A model generated the notes under the pieces. The model made no database searches. It saw only the letters and a program-made list of their open reading frames with translations, and was not told the origin of the DNA. A stretch of 64,000 bases of DNA from Capitulum mitella (taxonomy: Eukaryota > Arthropoda > Thecostraca > Pollicipedomorpha > Pollicipedidae), in the NCBI GenBank assembly GCA_030062745.1, contig CP099840.1, positions 31,871,006 through 31,935,005 of the forward strand, in the 5' to 3' direction. The position numbers and the translations under genes are program-made. This document shows positions 22,744 through 35,330 of the stretch, piece by piece; the first letter of the stretch is position 1; each line of letters begins with the position of its first letter.

Positions 22744-24652
22744 TTGGCGCCGCCCCGAACACGCACACACTCACGCGGAGCGAAAGCGAGGAGAGCGAGC
22801 GAGAGAGAGCGAGAGCGGGCGGAACGGGAGGAAGACGGTCTCCATACGGACGGGCGGCGGCCAGAGGGACGGATGGTACACTCCAGCGGCGCGGCGCGGC
22901 GCGGCCGGCGGCAGCAATACAGGGCGCGTCGCACCAAATCAAAACGGCCGGCAGCCCGCGCGCCGCGCCGTGTGGGACGCACGCCGGACTAGTCAATTGT
23001 AAAGTGAATGCCCTCGTAAGTTACCGTACCACGGTGGTCTCCTGCCATGTTTTATACTAGTCGGTTCAGCGGCCGCGGCGGCGTGGCGACGGAAATTCAT
23101 GTTGGGTTGTCCCACGGGGACGCGTTACCAGCCCTTCTGGTGCTTCCTTGACGTTTCGCGCGCGAATTGCGGAAATTCGGACGGGAAATTCGCTGCTCGA
23201 TTCAGCTGCCTTTCTGGTTGGTTTGCGTTTTGTCGGTGGCACGGTCTGGAGTGTACATAGAACGCTGGCGTAGCTGAAATATCGAGTATTTATCACGAGT
23301 GTTCTGTCTAGATGAGCGAGCGGGGGCGCCGGCGCCTCGCCGGCGCCTCCAGGGCCTGTACAGCGTGTGACTAGGCTTGGCTAAGTGCCGTGTGTGTTTG
23401 GGGGCAGACGGTGCCAGCGGAAGGGCGGTGGCTCACCACCCTTTATTTTTATTCTTTATTCTTATTCAAGTACAACGGTCGTCGCGGTGGTTTTGGCTGC
23501 GTTTCGGCTTGCGCGGCGTGAATGGGGATGAACAGCGAGCAAATTTAGTTACCAGTGTGACGAGACCAAAGTTTGAGTTACCACAATCTGAGGCAGGCAG
23601 CCTGCTCGCCACGCAGGTCATCCGGCGCGGAGAAAATGTTTTCTACGAGTACCCGATCATTTCTTTCTAATTTTGTACCCATTCACTGTGGTGATTGTAA
23701 CTTTTTATTGTTACGTGGACGCAGACACAATTTTGTACAGCATCGTGAATGTGTATGTTTATATTCAGTGATTGTGTGCATTTATGTATGTTCCTACGCA
23801 AAAGAGGAAATATACCATTAAAAAAGAACTAATAAATGTTGTGAGCAAGAACATCGGTACGGTCCGTAATGAAATGCAGAATTCAATGGAATATGACACG
23901 GACATGGAACGCAGCAATGTTCGATGTTTTACTAGTGATTTAATTTTTCTTTTCAAGAGGGATTGTCGATTGCTTCCGAATCCGCACTTCAGGGGGCCCA
24001 CAAACTGCTGGTACCTGTCATTTGCCCCATGTGACACGTATTGAAATAATATATAGGTCTGAGTTTTGCCGCAGTCGTTAACTGGGGGAGATATCGTGGT
24101 TACTCCGTGCAGCTAATACAGCTGACTACTTCTGCAACGAACATCTTCGATCAACGGCAGTACTGGTGCCACAGTGATACGAACAAAGCTGTGCAGTATC
24201 CGTGATCCGATACACGTTGGACGGACCGGTCCTCCGGGCGTCATCGGCTGGGTCGGGCGCCGCCGGCCGAGTGCCCTTCACCCTAGTGTTGGCAAGTCCC
24301 GAGGCGATGCGCGATGTTGGAGGTAGTGTCGTGCGGTGTGAGCCCTAACCGTTGGTTGAAACAGCAGTACAGAGAGATAAAACGATGGGGGGGGGAGAGG
24401 GAGAGAGGGAAACGAAGCTGAATGGGAAAGAGTGGACGGGAGCACGATGGCATTACTAGCTGTTGGCTATTGCAGCGTCTGCCCGGCCGTCACATCAACG
24501 CAGGGCGTTGCGAGACCCGCCTGTGCTGTGGCATTATAGCTAGCCATGCACTTTGTGGCATCATACCAGGTTGGGAAAACTGTGGCTAGGCCAATAATAT
24601 TTCAAACCACTCAATAACTGGGCACGCTAGGGCTTAACCCGGCACCGCCTGG
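22744..24652. other. HR4 3' flank; no further gene seen
   Basis: Directly after the HR4 stop comes a GC-rich stretch (to about 22990), then more AT-rich sequence. A perfect GC hairpin (GGCGCCGG / CCGGCGCC) lies at about 23326-23347. Part of this is presumably the 3' UTR. A (G)n(GA)n run lies at about 24388-24412. No other gene is recognised. Confidence 0.45.
23831..23836 (+). terminator. Candidate poly(A) signal for HR4
   Basis: AATAAA, preceded by ATTAAA about 15 bases upstream, in an AT-rich stretch 1.1 kb after the HR4 stop codon. It is a candidate by position only. Confidence 0.3.
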
Positions 24653-26062
24653 GATATTGCCATAGGTGGGCATCGTTACTAAAAAATGTAACTTCGTTAC
24701 TCGTTACTCCGTTACTCAAAAAAGCCAGTCCGTTACTCGTTACTCCGTTACTCTGCCTTAAAAAGTAACGGAAGTTACCGTTACTCCGTTATTCCGTTAC
24801 TTTTTTAAATGCAGTGAAAACCAAGCGAACGCGGGTTTTAAGTCTTTTATGCTGCTTTGTGGTTGTAAAACGCATTCCATATACAAAGGGGAGAAACAAA
24901 AAGCGCTTACCCAAAACACTCCGCTAGCTGCCCACTGCCCTCACCAGCCGTTGTAGAGTCGGCGGCGCCGGGACAACAGCCACGGCGGGTATTCTACCAC
25001 TGTGTTAGCCACAATGTTCAAACCAACGAATTCCTGTTCATTGCCCGCGGCGCCGACGGAGCGGGAACAACCGGCGCTGGAGCGGACGCATGCAAAATGC
25101 GACAAACAGCGGACATCTATCGACTGGGTTTGATCAACAATGCCTCTCGAAGTATCCGCCCTGAACATAATGGTCTCCGTTCAGAGCTCGTTTCGGTCTC
25201 GCGAACTTCTTGTTTTGTTTTGAAATTATGAGTGTGTATTAGTTTGTGTACGAGCGCATGCGTGGAGGTAAGATTCCTGATTTACCTGACGTTTTTTTAA
25301 TACCAAACGACGAAGGACTAAAAAAAAACATGACTGATATGGATTTTATTATTGTGAAATAAAAGACTAAAAAAAGGTGCTTTAGTACCTCTTCAGCACC
25401 CTTGAAAAGACAAATTAGCTATAAAAACATGGTCATAAGTAAGATGCAACGGAGGATGTTAGCCGTTCACAAGTGGAACATTTTGGAACGATGACGTGAC
25501 CTGACCTGACCCCTGTGAAAGGCCAAAATTGATATCAATGAACTCGCTATTGTCTTACGGTTCAGTATATGTCGCTTAACCCTATTCCCGGAGGGCTAGA
25601 CGGTATGGCCGATTTCCGGCAGGGGGGGCGGATTCGGCCCCCCCCCCCTGAGATCTCGAGAACTACTTATCCGATTTCATCGCAACAAACGGCAATCGAT
25701 TTGCCGTGACGTGAACTACATTTTTATAAAAAGAAATTTTCAAAATTTTGAAATTTGTGGATACAGGGGGGCAAAAATGTCAAAATGGGGGGTACTTTTG
25801 GACTTCTTATAACTCCGTTGTTTATGGACCGATTTCGATGAAACTGGCATCAATCGAGAGATTATGGATAGGGCTTTTACCATGGGTATGCAAATTTGAA
25901 ATTTTGAGAAAATTCATGGGCGTTCACAGGGTTTCAAAAATAGGGGGATTAGTTTTCTAATAACGGAATGAACAAAAGAGGCCAAAACACTTGTTTAGCT
26001 TCTGCTAGTCATGTTATGCTAAAGAAGTACAAATCGCATTACAATGTTTGTATAATGTTAGC

Positions 26063-26638
26063 ATAGGCGGTGCCAGGGACATAAAAAGGGGGAACTGTCA
26101 TGGTCACACGTTCTTCAGATCAACTTGTGACCTTTGACCTTAAATGACCTCCAGTGACCTTGGGGTCACCTGGAATGATGTCGTGTGCATTCAATATTAT
26201 CTGTAAACGTTTTTAATCGATTAAATTCACTCTATTCCAAAAAATTCATTTTTTGGCTTTTGCGATATAGGGTACGTGCACTGACATTTTAGGTCATAGC
26301 TCCGTGACCCGACCTGATATCAAGCTGAAACTTGGTACACAAGTAGAGGGCATCTTTCTACGTCATATATATTCCGGGTTTGGCATTTGAAAAAACGGTG
26401 CCGAAATTATTGCGAAAAAACAAATTTTGACTTTTGACCTTGACCTGACCTTGTAAAGTGACCTCAGATAAACAAAATTACATATGCACATTGCCCAACT
26501 ATTTAGCTATATATTCATATAAAGTTTTAAGTTCTATCTTAAAAACTCTGTTTTTGGCAGACATTTTCCTTTTACCCTCAACATGGCCAAAAATGACCTG
26601 AGGTGCCTCCCAAAAACGTTGCCTGGCTCCGCCCCTGA
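26063..26638. mobile_element. TIR element nested in the MITE
   Basis: The left end CATAGGCGGTGCCAGGGA faces the right-end complement GCTCAGGGGCGGAGCCAGG. No clear target duplication is seen, so exact ends are uncertain. It holds the densest TGACCT cluster (26128-26160) and the DR0-type pair at 26435-26446. Confidence 0.45.
26435..26446 (-). promoter_or_regulatory. Perfect DR0 nuclear-receptor half-site pair
   Basis: TGACCTTGACCT, which on the minus strand is AGGTCA repeated with no spacer. NR6 receptors (GCNF, the HR4 orthologue) are known to prefer this arrangement. It lies inside a transposon-derived stretch 3.7 kb downstream of HR4. Any function is inference. Confidence 0.35.
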
Positions 26639-26969
26639 GCAAAATAGAATTTCGAAATTTTGTCACGGCGCGTAGAAGGAATAGCTAGGAAAAGTCACCA
26701 AGTTTCGTGAAGCTGCGTTAAAAAGCCTGGAATTGGCAAGCAAAAAACCCGAGGGGGGGCGGATTCCGCCCCCCCTGCCGGGAATAGGGTTAAGTTCAGC
26801 TTTTCAGGGACAAGGTATTGTGTCTATTTACCTAATTCCAAGGACGTGTTTTGACCTTTCATGGCGTCTGGTGGCCTCAAAATTGACCTGAGGTCAAAAC
26901 TCTTGAATGTTTCCGTCTCGGTTTGACAAAACCTTTTCGCCGGTGTTTTCCTTTTTTCCGCGCGATATA

Positions 26970-27058
26970 TGGGAGCCGAGATCCTGGGAGGTGCGGAAAT
27001 CCGCGCTCCCCCTCCGGCCGGGCAAAGGGCATTCTGAGCCCGGCCGGAGATGGGTTAA
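26970..27058. mobile_element. Fragment of a TTAA-type MITE end
   Basis: A GC-rich end, with CGGAAATCCGCGCTCCCCC and GGCCGGAGATGGG, runs into TTAA. It resembles the inverted left end of the MITE at 25580, so it looks like a truncated relative. Confidence 0.35.
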
Positions 27059-27072
27059 AACACTTCATTTAA

Positions 27073-28445
27073 CCCTATTCCCTGTGGGGGGGGGCAGATT
27101 CTGCTACCCGTGTCTTTTTGCTTGTCGCTCCCACACGGTTTGCCGCAGCGCCACAAGATTTTCTGGCATTTCATGGAATTGATACACACGTGTTTTGTCA
27201 ACATTTAAAAAAAATCGGTCCCGCAGAGTCGGTTCCAAGCCCCCGTTTTCGGCGGTAATGTGCTGTGCGTGAAGCTGCAAAGTTGTGCGGTTCACTATCG
27301 TGACATTCTGAGTAGAAATAAAGATCACTGACTCATTTATATAGTCATACACATCCTAAATAATGCGCATGCACACACATTTTCAGGCGAACGCACACCC
27401 AGGTACTGAAAAAATGGGGGAGCACACTACTGTGCTTATGGTGCGCTCCGAATTTTGTTTACCTGGATCCACCTCTGCGCTACATATAAACTTAAACTGG
27501 CTTGCTAGTTGTACATCTGATGTTTATATCACCCAAAACAAACAAAAACAAAGGAAATTTCTTATTTCAAAAATCACCCTTCTTGCCCTCCCTGGAACTG
27601 CCTATGGTTTTCTGTTTTAAATTTCAGCTTTCGGTATATAAAAGACTTGGACATTCCAAGCTGAACCGTGTTATTCCCATGAAAATTGGTTGGTAAATAC
27701 GGCCGCAGTGACCTTTCAGAAATCCCGAAATTTTGGAGTTTGTTTGCCCCCACGCCCTATTTTCGCAATTTTTGAATTTTTGGGGTCCGGAGTTGGAGAT
27801 CTCGTTGAAGCATATTAAATGGCATTCATCCCATCAACATTGGACGAATGCATCTCGAGATCTCTGGAAGGGCGGGGAGGGGAGGGGTCAGAATTGGTAA
27901 CCTTCACCTTTCGGTCAATGCATATTTTTCGAAGGTGCAAAAGTGGCAACGGCTCATATCATGTTTGAGTTTGGGTCCTCACTTCTGCCTCTACAAAAAA
28001 TAATGTGTCAGCCGAAAGGTGTTTTGGCCAGTTGATATTTTTTTTCGGGAACGCAGGAGTGGTAACTCGAATCGCATGGACAATGTAGCCTGTCCTCCAA
28101 GTTAAAAATGATTTAACTTAACCTAACCTAAAACCTACTGTATGGTTGCAGGGATTGCCCTAAATGGGCATGTAAAACTAATTTTTTGTTAGGTTCAATT
28201 TGCCTGTTTTTTGGTTTGGTTAGCTCGTATCGGCTGAAGGCAAACATGTGTCAACTGAATCAAAATTCAAGAGTTACCTAACCAAGTCAGTTTACACATC
28301 CAGTAGGGGCCAGTGCTTAGAAAAATACCTGAATGGGCTAAATTGTTCACCCAACTTGTGTTGCCACTTCCGCGTCTCTAAAAATTACACGTAAGCGTCG
28401 GCCGAAAGGTAGATTACCGCAGATCTGCCCCCCCCCCCCCCCAGG
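27073..28445. mobile_element. Second TTAA-flanked piggyBac-like MITE nested in hAT
   Basis: Flanked by TTAA at 27069-27072 and 28446-28449. The left end begins CCCTATTCCCTGTGGGG, then a G-run and CAGATTCTGC. The right-end complement begins CCTGGGG, then a G-run and CAGATCTGCGG. There is no coding capacity. Confidence 0.55.
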
Positions 28446-28541
28446 TTAATGTGAATCTCACTGCCTGCAGAAAATATCGTTAAGGCAAATAGTCCAAGCA
28501 ATAGTCGACAAGCTTCAGAATTATGCTTCACTACTGACAAC

Positions 28542-28841
28542 TTATTGTGCACATTCTGTTCTCACCTGGAAATACCGTAAATAATGCTTCCTCTTGATAT
28601 GTGCCTTTAGGTTTGAAAGGCTACTCTTGTGACCCTTGATTATAACCTCTTTCGGTCGGCACAGGACATACGTAAAAATGACGTTTTTCCCCTCCTCCTT
28701 AAACTCAAAGTACGTTTCTAGATGTGGCCATGGGTGACCCAGACCGGGCTCGTCCTCTGCCTCCGAAGCTGAGGCACCGTCGGACTCGGAGTCAAGGTTT
28801 TCGACCTCCAGTGGCGGCGTAAAGACGCCTTGATGGGACAT
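28542..28841 (-). pseudogene. BED-finger remnant of hAT transposase
   Basis: A 99-residue frame starts MSHQGVFTPPLEVENLDSE, has an acidic stretch, then HPWPHLETYFEF and KSSLSNLKAHIKRKH. The last part fits the SxNLxxHIxxxH half of a BED zinc finger. The first half reads FTYVLC, so only one Cys of the usual C-x2-C pair is visible (a Tyr stands where the first is expected). No transposase catalytic domain follows, so the copy cannot encode a complete enzyme. Confidence 0.55.
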
Positions 28842-29584
28842 TTTAGTGTCAAGTAGTTAAAATTTCAGGCCAGTCAAGAATCAATCACCCCATAGACATC
28901 ACAGATCCAAGGCCATGGCGGCAGTAATCATGTGCTCAACAGCCTTGAGTGATCTTGGCGGGGAACCGTGTGGCGGTGGTAAGCAATCCGTGACTAACTT
29001 GAGACAACATTGAAAACTGCCGTCAGTTGGCTGTTCCAGTATAAATGACAATAACTTTGATATCTTTTAGCCTGAAAAATGACGACTGGGTAATTTATAA
29101 TTTTAAGTCATATCAAACTTACGCATAATTCAATACTTTTGTCCCAAAAGAGACCAAAGTCAGCTGGCCTTTATACTGAACCATTGCCGCCAGCTTGCCG
29201 TCAACGTTTATCAGCTGGCGAATATTGTCAACAAGTCTACTCCGCGATTGTCAGCTGAGTGCGCGCCCAGCCGCGCTTGTATCGCCGCACGCTATTGGGT
29301 GTTGGCTATTCAAGTAGCCAATGGCGTGTGCCGATGCAAATAAAGCCGGGCGGTGTCTGTAAGGAGTTTAAAAAGTAACGGAGTAACGGAGTAACGGAGT
29401 AACGGACCAAAAAGTAACGGGGTAACGGAAAAATAACACAAATGTAACACAAAAGTAACTTCCGTTACTCAGTCCGTTACAGTAAAATAAAAGTAACGGG
29501 CCCGTTACTCCGTTACTCAAAAAAGTAACTTCGTTAGTAACGGAGTAACGGAGTAACGGACCAGTGCCCACCTATGGATATTGC

Positions 29585-32254
29585 ACTACCGAAGTCTGCT
29601 TGAGGAACTAAATTCCATCCCCTCCTTTCTCAAACGGTTACAGCTCACTCTAAACGACTGTAACGATAGTCGATAAAATATGTCTTTCCCATCTCATGAC
29701 TTGAAACTTTACCTCTCATATTGACTTATGCCGTCACATGTCAAGCAAATGTCAGATTTTATAGTTGAAAAAATATGCGACGGTGTTAATAAGATTTAAA
29801 AATGGTGTTAGTTAAACCACACCTTTGAAATTAATATCAAACGAAAAGACACAATTTGGCGCATCATGCACGACGAAATAAATGCCTACATGGAAAGCTA
29901 TCCTGCCGCAGTCTGCGATAATTTTACAATTTCCGGATGAGAAGTTATAGCCATCTGCGTAGCAATCATGGCCAGGCGATAACAATGTGACCGTATTCCA
30001 GAATGCTTTTTGCTGCTACTCAGATTTGGCTCTCTGTGGCCCTGGTTCTTTTCGGTTATGGGCACATGCAGATCTCGCGACGCGATGCTTACATCTCGTA
30101 TTGCTGAGAACCAGCTCGGCGAACAGTAACAGCGTTCGGCTGGCGTCACCCGCCGGCGCCGGCAGCAGCCGACCCAGCTGACGACGCCCGATGGGCCGAT
30201 CCATAAAATAAACATCGGGTCATAGGCACAGAAGTTTTGGTGGGATTACTGTGGCCTTTGGTAACACTAGATGTATAACTCTTCGATTATTTTACGGCTG
30301 CAAAATACTCATATCCGAAAATCTGTTGAAGCTCCGGTAATCTGTTCAAGTTGAGAGATAAACCTTGTGACATATTGAGGCCATCTAGCAATCAACAGAG
30401 GATCGCTAAATCTGGTCATAGAAACGACCAGATATTCCAACCATTTGACTGCCTGTTCAGTATTCGACAAGGCAATGTACAGTTTTCCTTCCAGACATGG
30501 CTACATTATGGGATAAAAACCCACCGCGCGAGGCGCAAATCGCCTAACATGCTATCTTTATCCAGAATCGAAGGCGCTGAAAGACTGCTTTGCACGTTAC
30601 TAGCGAGTGAGATTTCATACATGGCGGTCGCTCGGAAAAGTTTGAATTGAGGTGTTAGTCAGTCAATCAGCCATTGTTTCCAAGTCTCCGAGCGCCCAAA
30701 GGCGCCAGCCGACGGCCACCCAAGTGGTACCATCGGGTGAACCGACCCGACGGAGAGAGGGTGGTGCAGGTTCCGAAGCGATTCGCGGCTTGTGACATGT
30801 CCCGCGTGGCGCGAGCCGGAGATCTGCAGAATTCGGTTAATCACAGGTACAGGTCAAACGGCGGGTGCTGCTGACTTAAGACTGTGATAACATGGAGCCC
30901 ACTTGCGGGTACTCGCTTTTTTGGTCGGCACCCACGTGCCATCCACGTGGCGATCCACAGGTGCGTATTTTGATTTGGACTCGGGGACTTCCGAGTGCCG
31001 TCAAAAATGGCCTAGGCGGCTGAAATTTGATGGGTAGTTAGACCAGCACTAGGACTATCTAACGATACACCAAATGATGGGCATGGTACAATGAGTCACG
31101 TGCAGCTCACGTGCGACACTTTTACACCCTTGTGTTACTTGTGGGCCAATTGCCGGGATGCAAACGGCGCATTTTTGTGCGATGATGGCTTGAAAAGGAG
31201 GACGGGCAGCTGGATGATCAATTCCGATGGATTCAGGTCGAAACGTGGGTGCAGTTTGGACGTAAAGCGTGGGATGCCCAAGAATATCATCCCTCCATCA
31301 TTGCCGCAAGAGTATTACCGCTGGCATGCTGAAGATTGGCGGTCAGGAAGACGTGTTACGTGGCAGTCGATATATGTGGCTGTTTTGCATGGCAGTAGCT
31401 TCAGCCTGGCGTATACGAGACGCACGTGCTGAGGTGTACCCTTTTGACACTGAGGCCTTTGGTTTGGGATCTTTGGTTTGGTTTGGCCACTTGTGCTGGA
31501 GGCGCCAAATTTTGTGGTGGGCTGCAAAGCCACAAACGCCATACAAGACAGCTAAGATTTATGAAGTCAGTGGCCAGATGCCATCTATGTGAGAGTGCAT
31601 CTTGTTGGACTTGGATCCTCCGTTGGCGGGAAGTTTGTGATAGCTACCTTCTCACTACCTCCATTTAGATAAAGGCAATAAGCGCGAGCACAGGTTTGCG
31701 TGTGATACAAAGCTTCGATTTTGACCCAAAATCAATCACGTAACACGTTGGATTGCCTCTGGTTCTTAAGATCATTTGTTTAAATAATGGAATAATTTCA
31801 GATAGCTGTATAGTTAGCTATGTAATAGTTATAGCTATATGATAGTTATAATATAAAGGAAAATGACAGAATCAAAAAGCCACAAAATATTTGGGGATGC
31901 TGTAGACAGTCTTGTAGACATTCAGCCTTGCAGATAGGGGAGGATCCAGGATTTAGCCAGGGGGGAGGCGAATGGTCAGCGTGGAACATCTGCCGGCTGG
32001 CCCTCGTCATTTTTTGCTCTTCAGATATGAAAAAAACGTTGATCCGTGCGGGTCCAGGAGGAAAAATTTGATAAAGTTTTGCATTTGTACCACACAACCG
32101 AAAAAAAATTCAAGTGCGTCATCTTATTTGAGAAAATTTAACGTTTTGTTCCCGCACAAAGTGGACGAAATGTGATAAAAAAAGTCGGGATTTTAGGCGG
32201 GGCGTACCTCCATTTCGAATGTCTTTTCTGCATCTGGTTCATGAGGCCCTCCGC
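29585..32254. other. No recognisable gene; intergenic
   Basis: Only short open frames without family resemblance. A fragment at 31936-31972 (GGATCCAGGATTTAGCCAGG) resembles one end of a TIR element, but no partner end is clear. Confidence 0.45.
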
Positions 32255-32490
32255 CACCTTGGAGTTTCTGGAGACTTGCCAGCTTAGGTCGGCTTCCATC
32301 TTGCAGTTACAGGGGCACTTTTGGTGGTCTCGGGCTGTTTGCTGTGTCAGCGCCCTCTGGTGGTCTCAGGTTCCTTTTGCAGTTTCTCGTGTCCCTCGGG
32401 ACGTCCCAGGTTTTCCTTTGGCAGTTTCAGGGCACCTCAGACAGTTTCAGGGACCCATCTCGCAGTTTCAGGGATGCTTAACACTCTCCA
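32255..32490 (+). repeat. Degenerate minisatellite, part 1
   Basis: Loose units of roughly 25-35 bases carry the core GGCAGTTTCAGGG(N)CCC, with much drift. The same core recurs at 34690-35165, 35250-35330 and 38733-39170, so these are parts of one old array. Confidence 0.55.
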
Positions 32491-34690
32491 TGGTGAACTG
32501 GGAAAGGGCCGGGCCGAGGCGACACGATTAAACCTCATCAGGCACTTGACAGTACTGACCATGGTGAGGTCTTTGGACTTCTCATCAAACTCCAGCCGTT
32601 TGAAACAACATGGCATGTCCAGCGTCGTACATTTGTCGCCGTCGGCAAGCGTGGCGAACACACTCTGCAGATTTGGAAGGAAGTACTGATCCACCTCGAG
32701 CTCAGGGTTCACTGTCGATTTAAAACGCCCGCACAATCGAACCGTGCCGTCTTCCTTTGGTACGCACACACCTGGTGTGTGGTGGTGAGTCCTAACCACT
32801 ATAGGTACTTAACGGTCTCTAAAACTCCGGATTCCTGCAGCTTGTCCAGAGCGACCTCAGCCTTTGGGTACGGACATACAATGGGCGCTTGGGAACAACG
32901 TTTTCCTTGAGGTCTAAAGAACATTGATCCCTCTTATGCAGCCCAAATCACTCCCAAATTCCTGATTCTTTCCAAGCACTTCTCCTAGGTTCTTCGGAGA
33001 CGACAACTCATGGAGTTGAAAGATCTCCTTGCGGTCCAGCCATATTCCTCACGGGCCCAGTCAGCTCCGGCTTATAAATGTCGGCCCACAGCCCTCCAGC
33101 ACCGTCAGGGTGTGCGTCCCGACTCGGCCCTGATACAGGACTTCAACATCCACGGTTCCTAGCACCAGCAAGCAGTCTCCAGTCTACGTCTCGAGCTGTT
33201 TGCCACACGGTTTGAGCTCAGCCGTGATCCCCAACCTTTTCCACTGTCCTCACTGGCAACCGAGGCACTTGCAACAGTGTCGTGCTATGCGGACCTCTAT
33301 GTGGACCATCTTTCCCGCAATCTTCACAGCCGCGCAGAGGCGGCTTCTTCCCGTCCTGGCCACTTACCAGATCTACGCTATGTACATCCTGTCTGGCCCC
33401 CTCGCCTGAATTTTGCATCGGAACAGCCCCATACAGACACCGGACGTCACCGAGACGAGCCTCGCCTGAACCGCCAGCGCACGCCTCGGCCACGAAATTA
33501 CACGGACAGGCTCGACACATGCGACGGATTTGCCCATGCTTGTGGCAGACAAAACAAACGGCGGTACAGACTCGCCGTCCTGAGGACAATGCTCGCCGTC
33601 GCAACGCCAGCACTGGCCCCGGCGAGCCTGCCCGAACGCAGCTACCCGATGACCACGATCAGCTGATCTGCCGAACCCAGCTCGGCTCGCTACGTCTGGG
33701 CCCACAGCTGCCTGAGGACGGCCATCGCCTGATTCGACGAACCCAGGTCGGTTCTTTGCGCGTAGACCACCATGGCCAGGCCGCGAATGACCGAACGGCT
33801 CACGGCGGAAGATTCTCCCCCAGGCGACAGCTGCGATTGTCTGAAGGGGTGCTGATACGAGATCACCGCCATGGTTGACAACGCCGACACGGTGACTGGG
33901 TTCGGTGCGCCCCTACAGCGCCCGACTTTCCGTGGACGCCGTGTCAGCCGCCAAAGCCAGTAAATGAGCGTTTTCCCATGTTAGGCCATCGCCATCGCGG
34001 AGCAGTCGGCGCTGGATACGACTGCTGGCCAGGCCACAGACGAGACGGTCGCGGAGCTGCTCGTGCAAAACTTTAAACTTGCACAGTCGGGAGAGTCTTT
34101 GTAGCTCAGCAATGTACTCACGGATTGTCTGGCCGCCCTTTTGCGTACATGAATGGAAACGGATCCGAGCAACGATCACCAATGTGCGCGGCGCGAAATG
34201 ACCTTGAGCGAGGGAAGCTATGTCGGCCAACACCTTATCGCCCGGCTCCCAGCTTGTCCAGCCTTCAGCCTTCAGAATTATCTTGAAGGTCACGGCACGC
34301 GCCTCACTCAGGAACGTGCAGGTTTCTAAGCCATCGCTGATGCTCCTCGCTTGTGCAAAATGTTCAGACAGTTCCACATACTCTTGGACATCGTCCTCCT
34401 CTGGGTAAAATGCTCCGAGGCTCGCCTTACCCGCCATCTGGGCTCACGATAGGCAATCTCCGTTCAGTCTCATCACCGGGCCAAATCGGGCCCCTGTTCG
34501 GGCGCCACAATATTGTGTCGCCGGCCTCGCTGCGCACCAAAACGCCTGCTCTCAACGAAAGTGTATTCTTAAATAACGCAACGATCACACACAAGTATGT
34601 CAAGGGCTGTACGGCGGCGTACAAGCTGACTGAAGTTGTACGCCGTACGCAATTGCAATACACAGTCGACCCCTGCTGTCCTAGGTGACC
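32490..34690 (-). mobile_element. Ty3/gypsy LTR retrotransposon fossil, partial
   Basis: Read on the minus strand from 34690 down, the parts are: a piece of the 5' LTR (about 34510-34690), a tRNA-Lys-type primer binding site (about 34495-34510), gag (33913-34437), a zinc-knuckle region (about 33480-33560), and the first part of reverse transcriptase (32500-32799). The rest of pol and the 3' LTR are absent. It is broken, with several breaks, and looks moderately old. It interrupts the degenerate minisatellite. Confidence 0.8.
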
Positions 34691-35165
34691 CTCTGGTCGT
34701 CTTTGGGACACATTTCTAGGGGCTCTCTTGCAGTTCCAAAAGAGCTTTTGGCGATTTCAGGGTAGTGTGCAGTGTCATGGGCCCTCTGAACGTTTCCTGT
34801 GGTCTCCATGACTGTATCATGGGTCTTCCTCTCGTACATGGGAGTCTGTCTGGCAGCCTCAGGGCCCCTGTAGCCATATTAGCCTTTGTTGGCGTTTCAG
34901 AGGCCTCACTGGCAGTCTCAGGCGGTCCTTCTCCATGCCAGGAGCCCGCCTAACACATCTGGGGGCCCTCTGGCCGTCCAGGGCCCCATACTGCTTAGAA
35001 GCCCTCTTATCGTCTTTGCCTCGCAGGGCCCCTCCGACCTTTTTGGCGGTCTCAGGGGCCATCTGCCGCGTAGGAGCCAGCTTGCCGTCTCAGGACCCAT
35101 GAGACCTTCCCGGGACCCCCTGACTGCATCAAGAACCCCTCAGGTACTTAAAGAGACCGTAGATT
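34690..35165 (+). repeat. Degenerate minisatellite, part 2
   Basis: The CTGGCAGTCTCAGGGGCCC-type core repeats with drift for about 475 bases. The end (CCCCCTGACTGCATCAAGAA, 35123 on) has close relatives at 38744 and 39005, which shows a longer-period order as well. Confidence 0.6.
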
Positions 35166-35249
35166 CTTTGTCGTGAAATAAAAGAAAAACATACATGATA
35201 AATAAAAAATATATATGTTGTGAGATAAAAAATGAGAGGAAATAAAAAC

Positions 35250-35330
35250 TCTTGCGGTCCCGGGGGCCTTTAGAAAGTTTCATGGGTCCTTCTATCCATC
35301 TTAGGGTCCGTCTTTTGGTTGTGAAACAAA
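35250..35330 (+). repeat. Degenerate minisatellite, part 3
   Basis: Two to three more units (GGGGGCCTTTAGAAAGTTTC, then TCTTAGGGTCC) lie after an AT-rich interruption at 35165-35245. Confidence 0.4.

Larger units (their letters stand above)
25580..26789. mobile_element. TTAA-flanked piggyBac-like MITE nested in hAT
   Basis: Flanked by TTAA at 25576-25579 and 26790-26793. Both ends begin CCCTATTCCCGG on their own strands, then carry a G-run/C-run hairpin (25622-25649; 26752-26777). The TTAA target and C-rich ends suit piggyBac. There is no coding capacity. A further TIR element (about 26063-26638) is inserted in it. It contains many TGACCT/AGGTCA hexamers. Confidence 0.75.
24661..29576 (-). 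mobile_element. hAT DNA transposon, decayed, 4.9 kb
   Basis: The ends are inverted repeats beginning CATAGGTGGGCA, followed on each side by arrays of GTTACTCCGTTACT-type subterminal repeats (24676-24810 and 29365-29560). The element is flanked by a perfect 8-bp duplication, GATATTGC, at 24653-24660 and 29577-29584, which is the hAT pattern. A minus-strand frame at 28542-28841 looks like a BED finger, as at the N-terminus of many hAT transposases. No catalytic core is recognisable: the middle is filled by nested TTAA-flanked elements. Confidence 0.85.

Noticed and set aside
28542-28841. Host BED zinc-finger gene
   Set aside because: It lies inside the hAT terminal repeats in the position expected for a transposase N-terminus.
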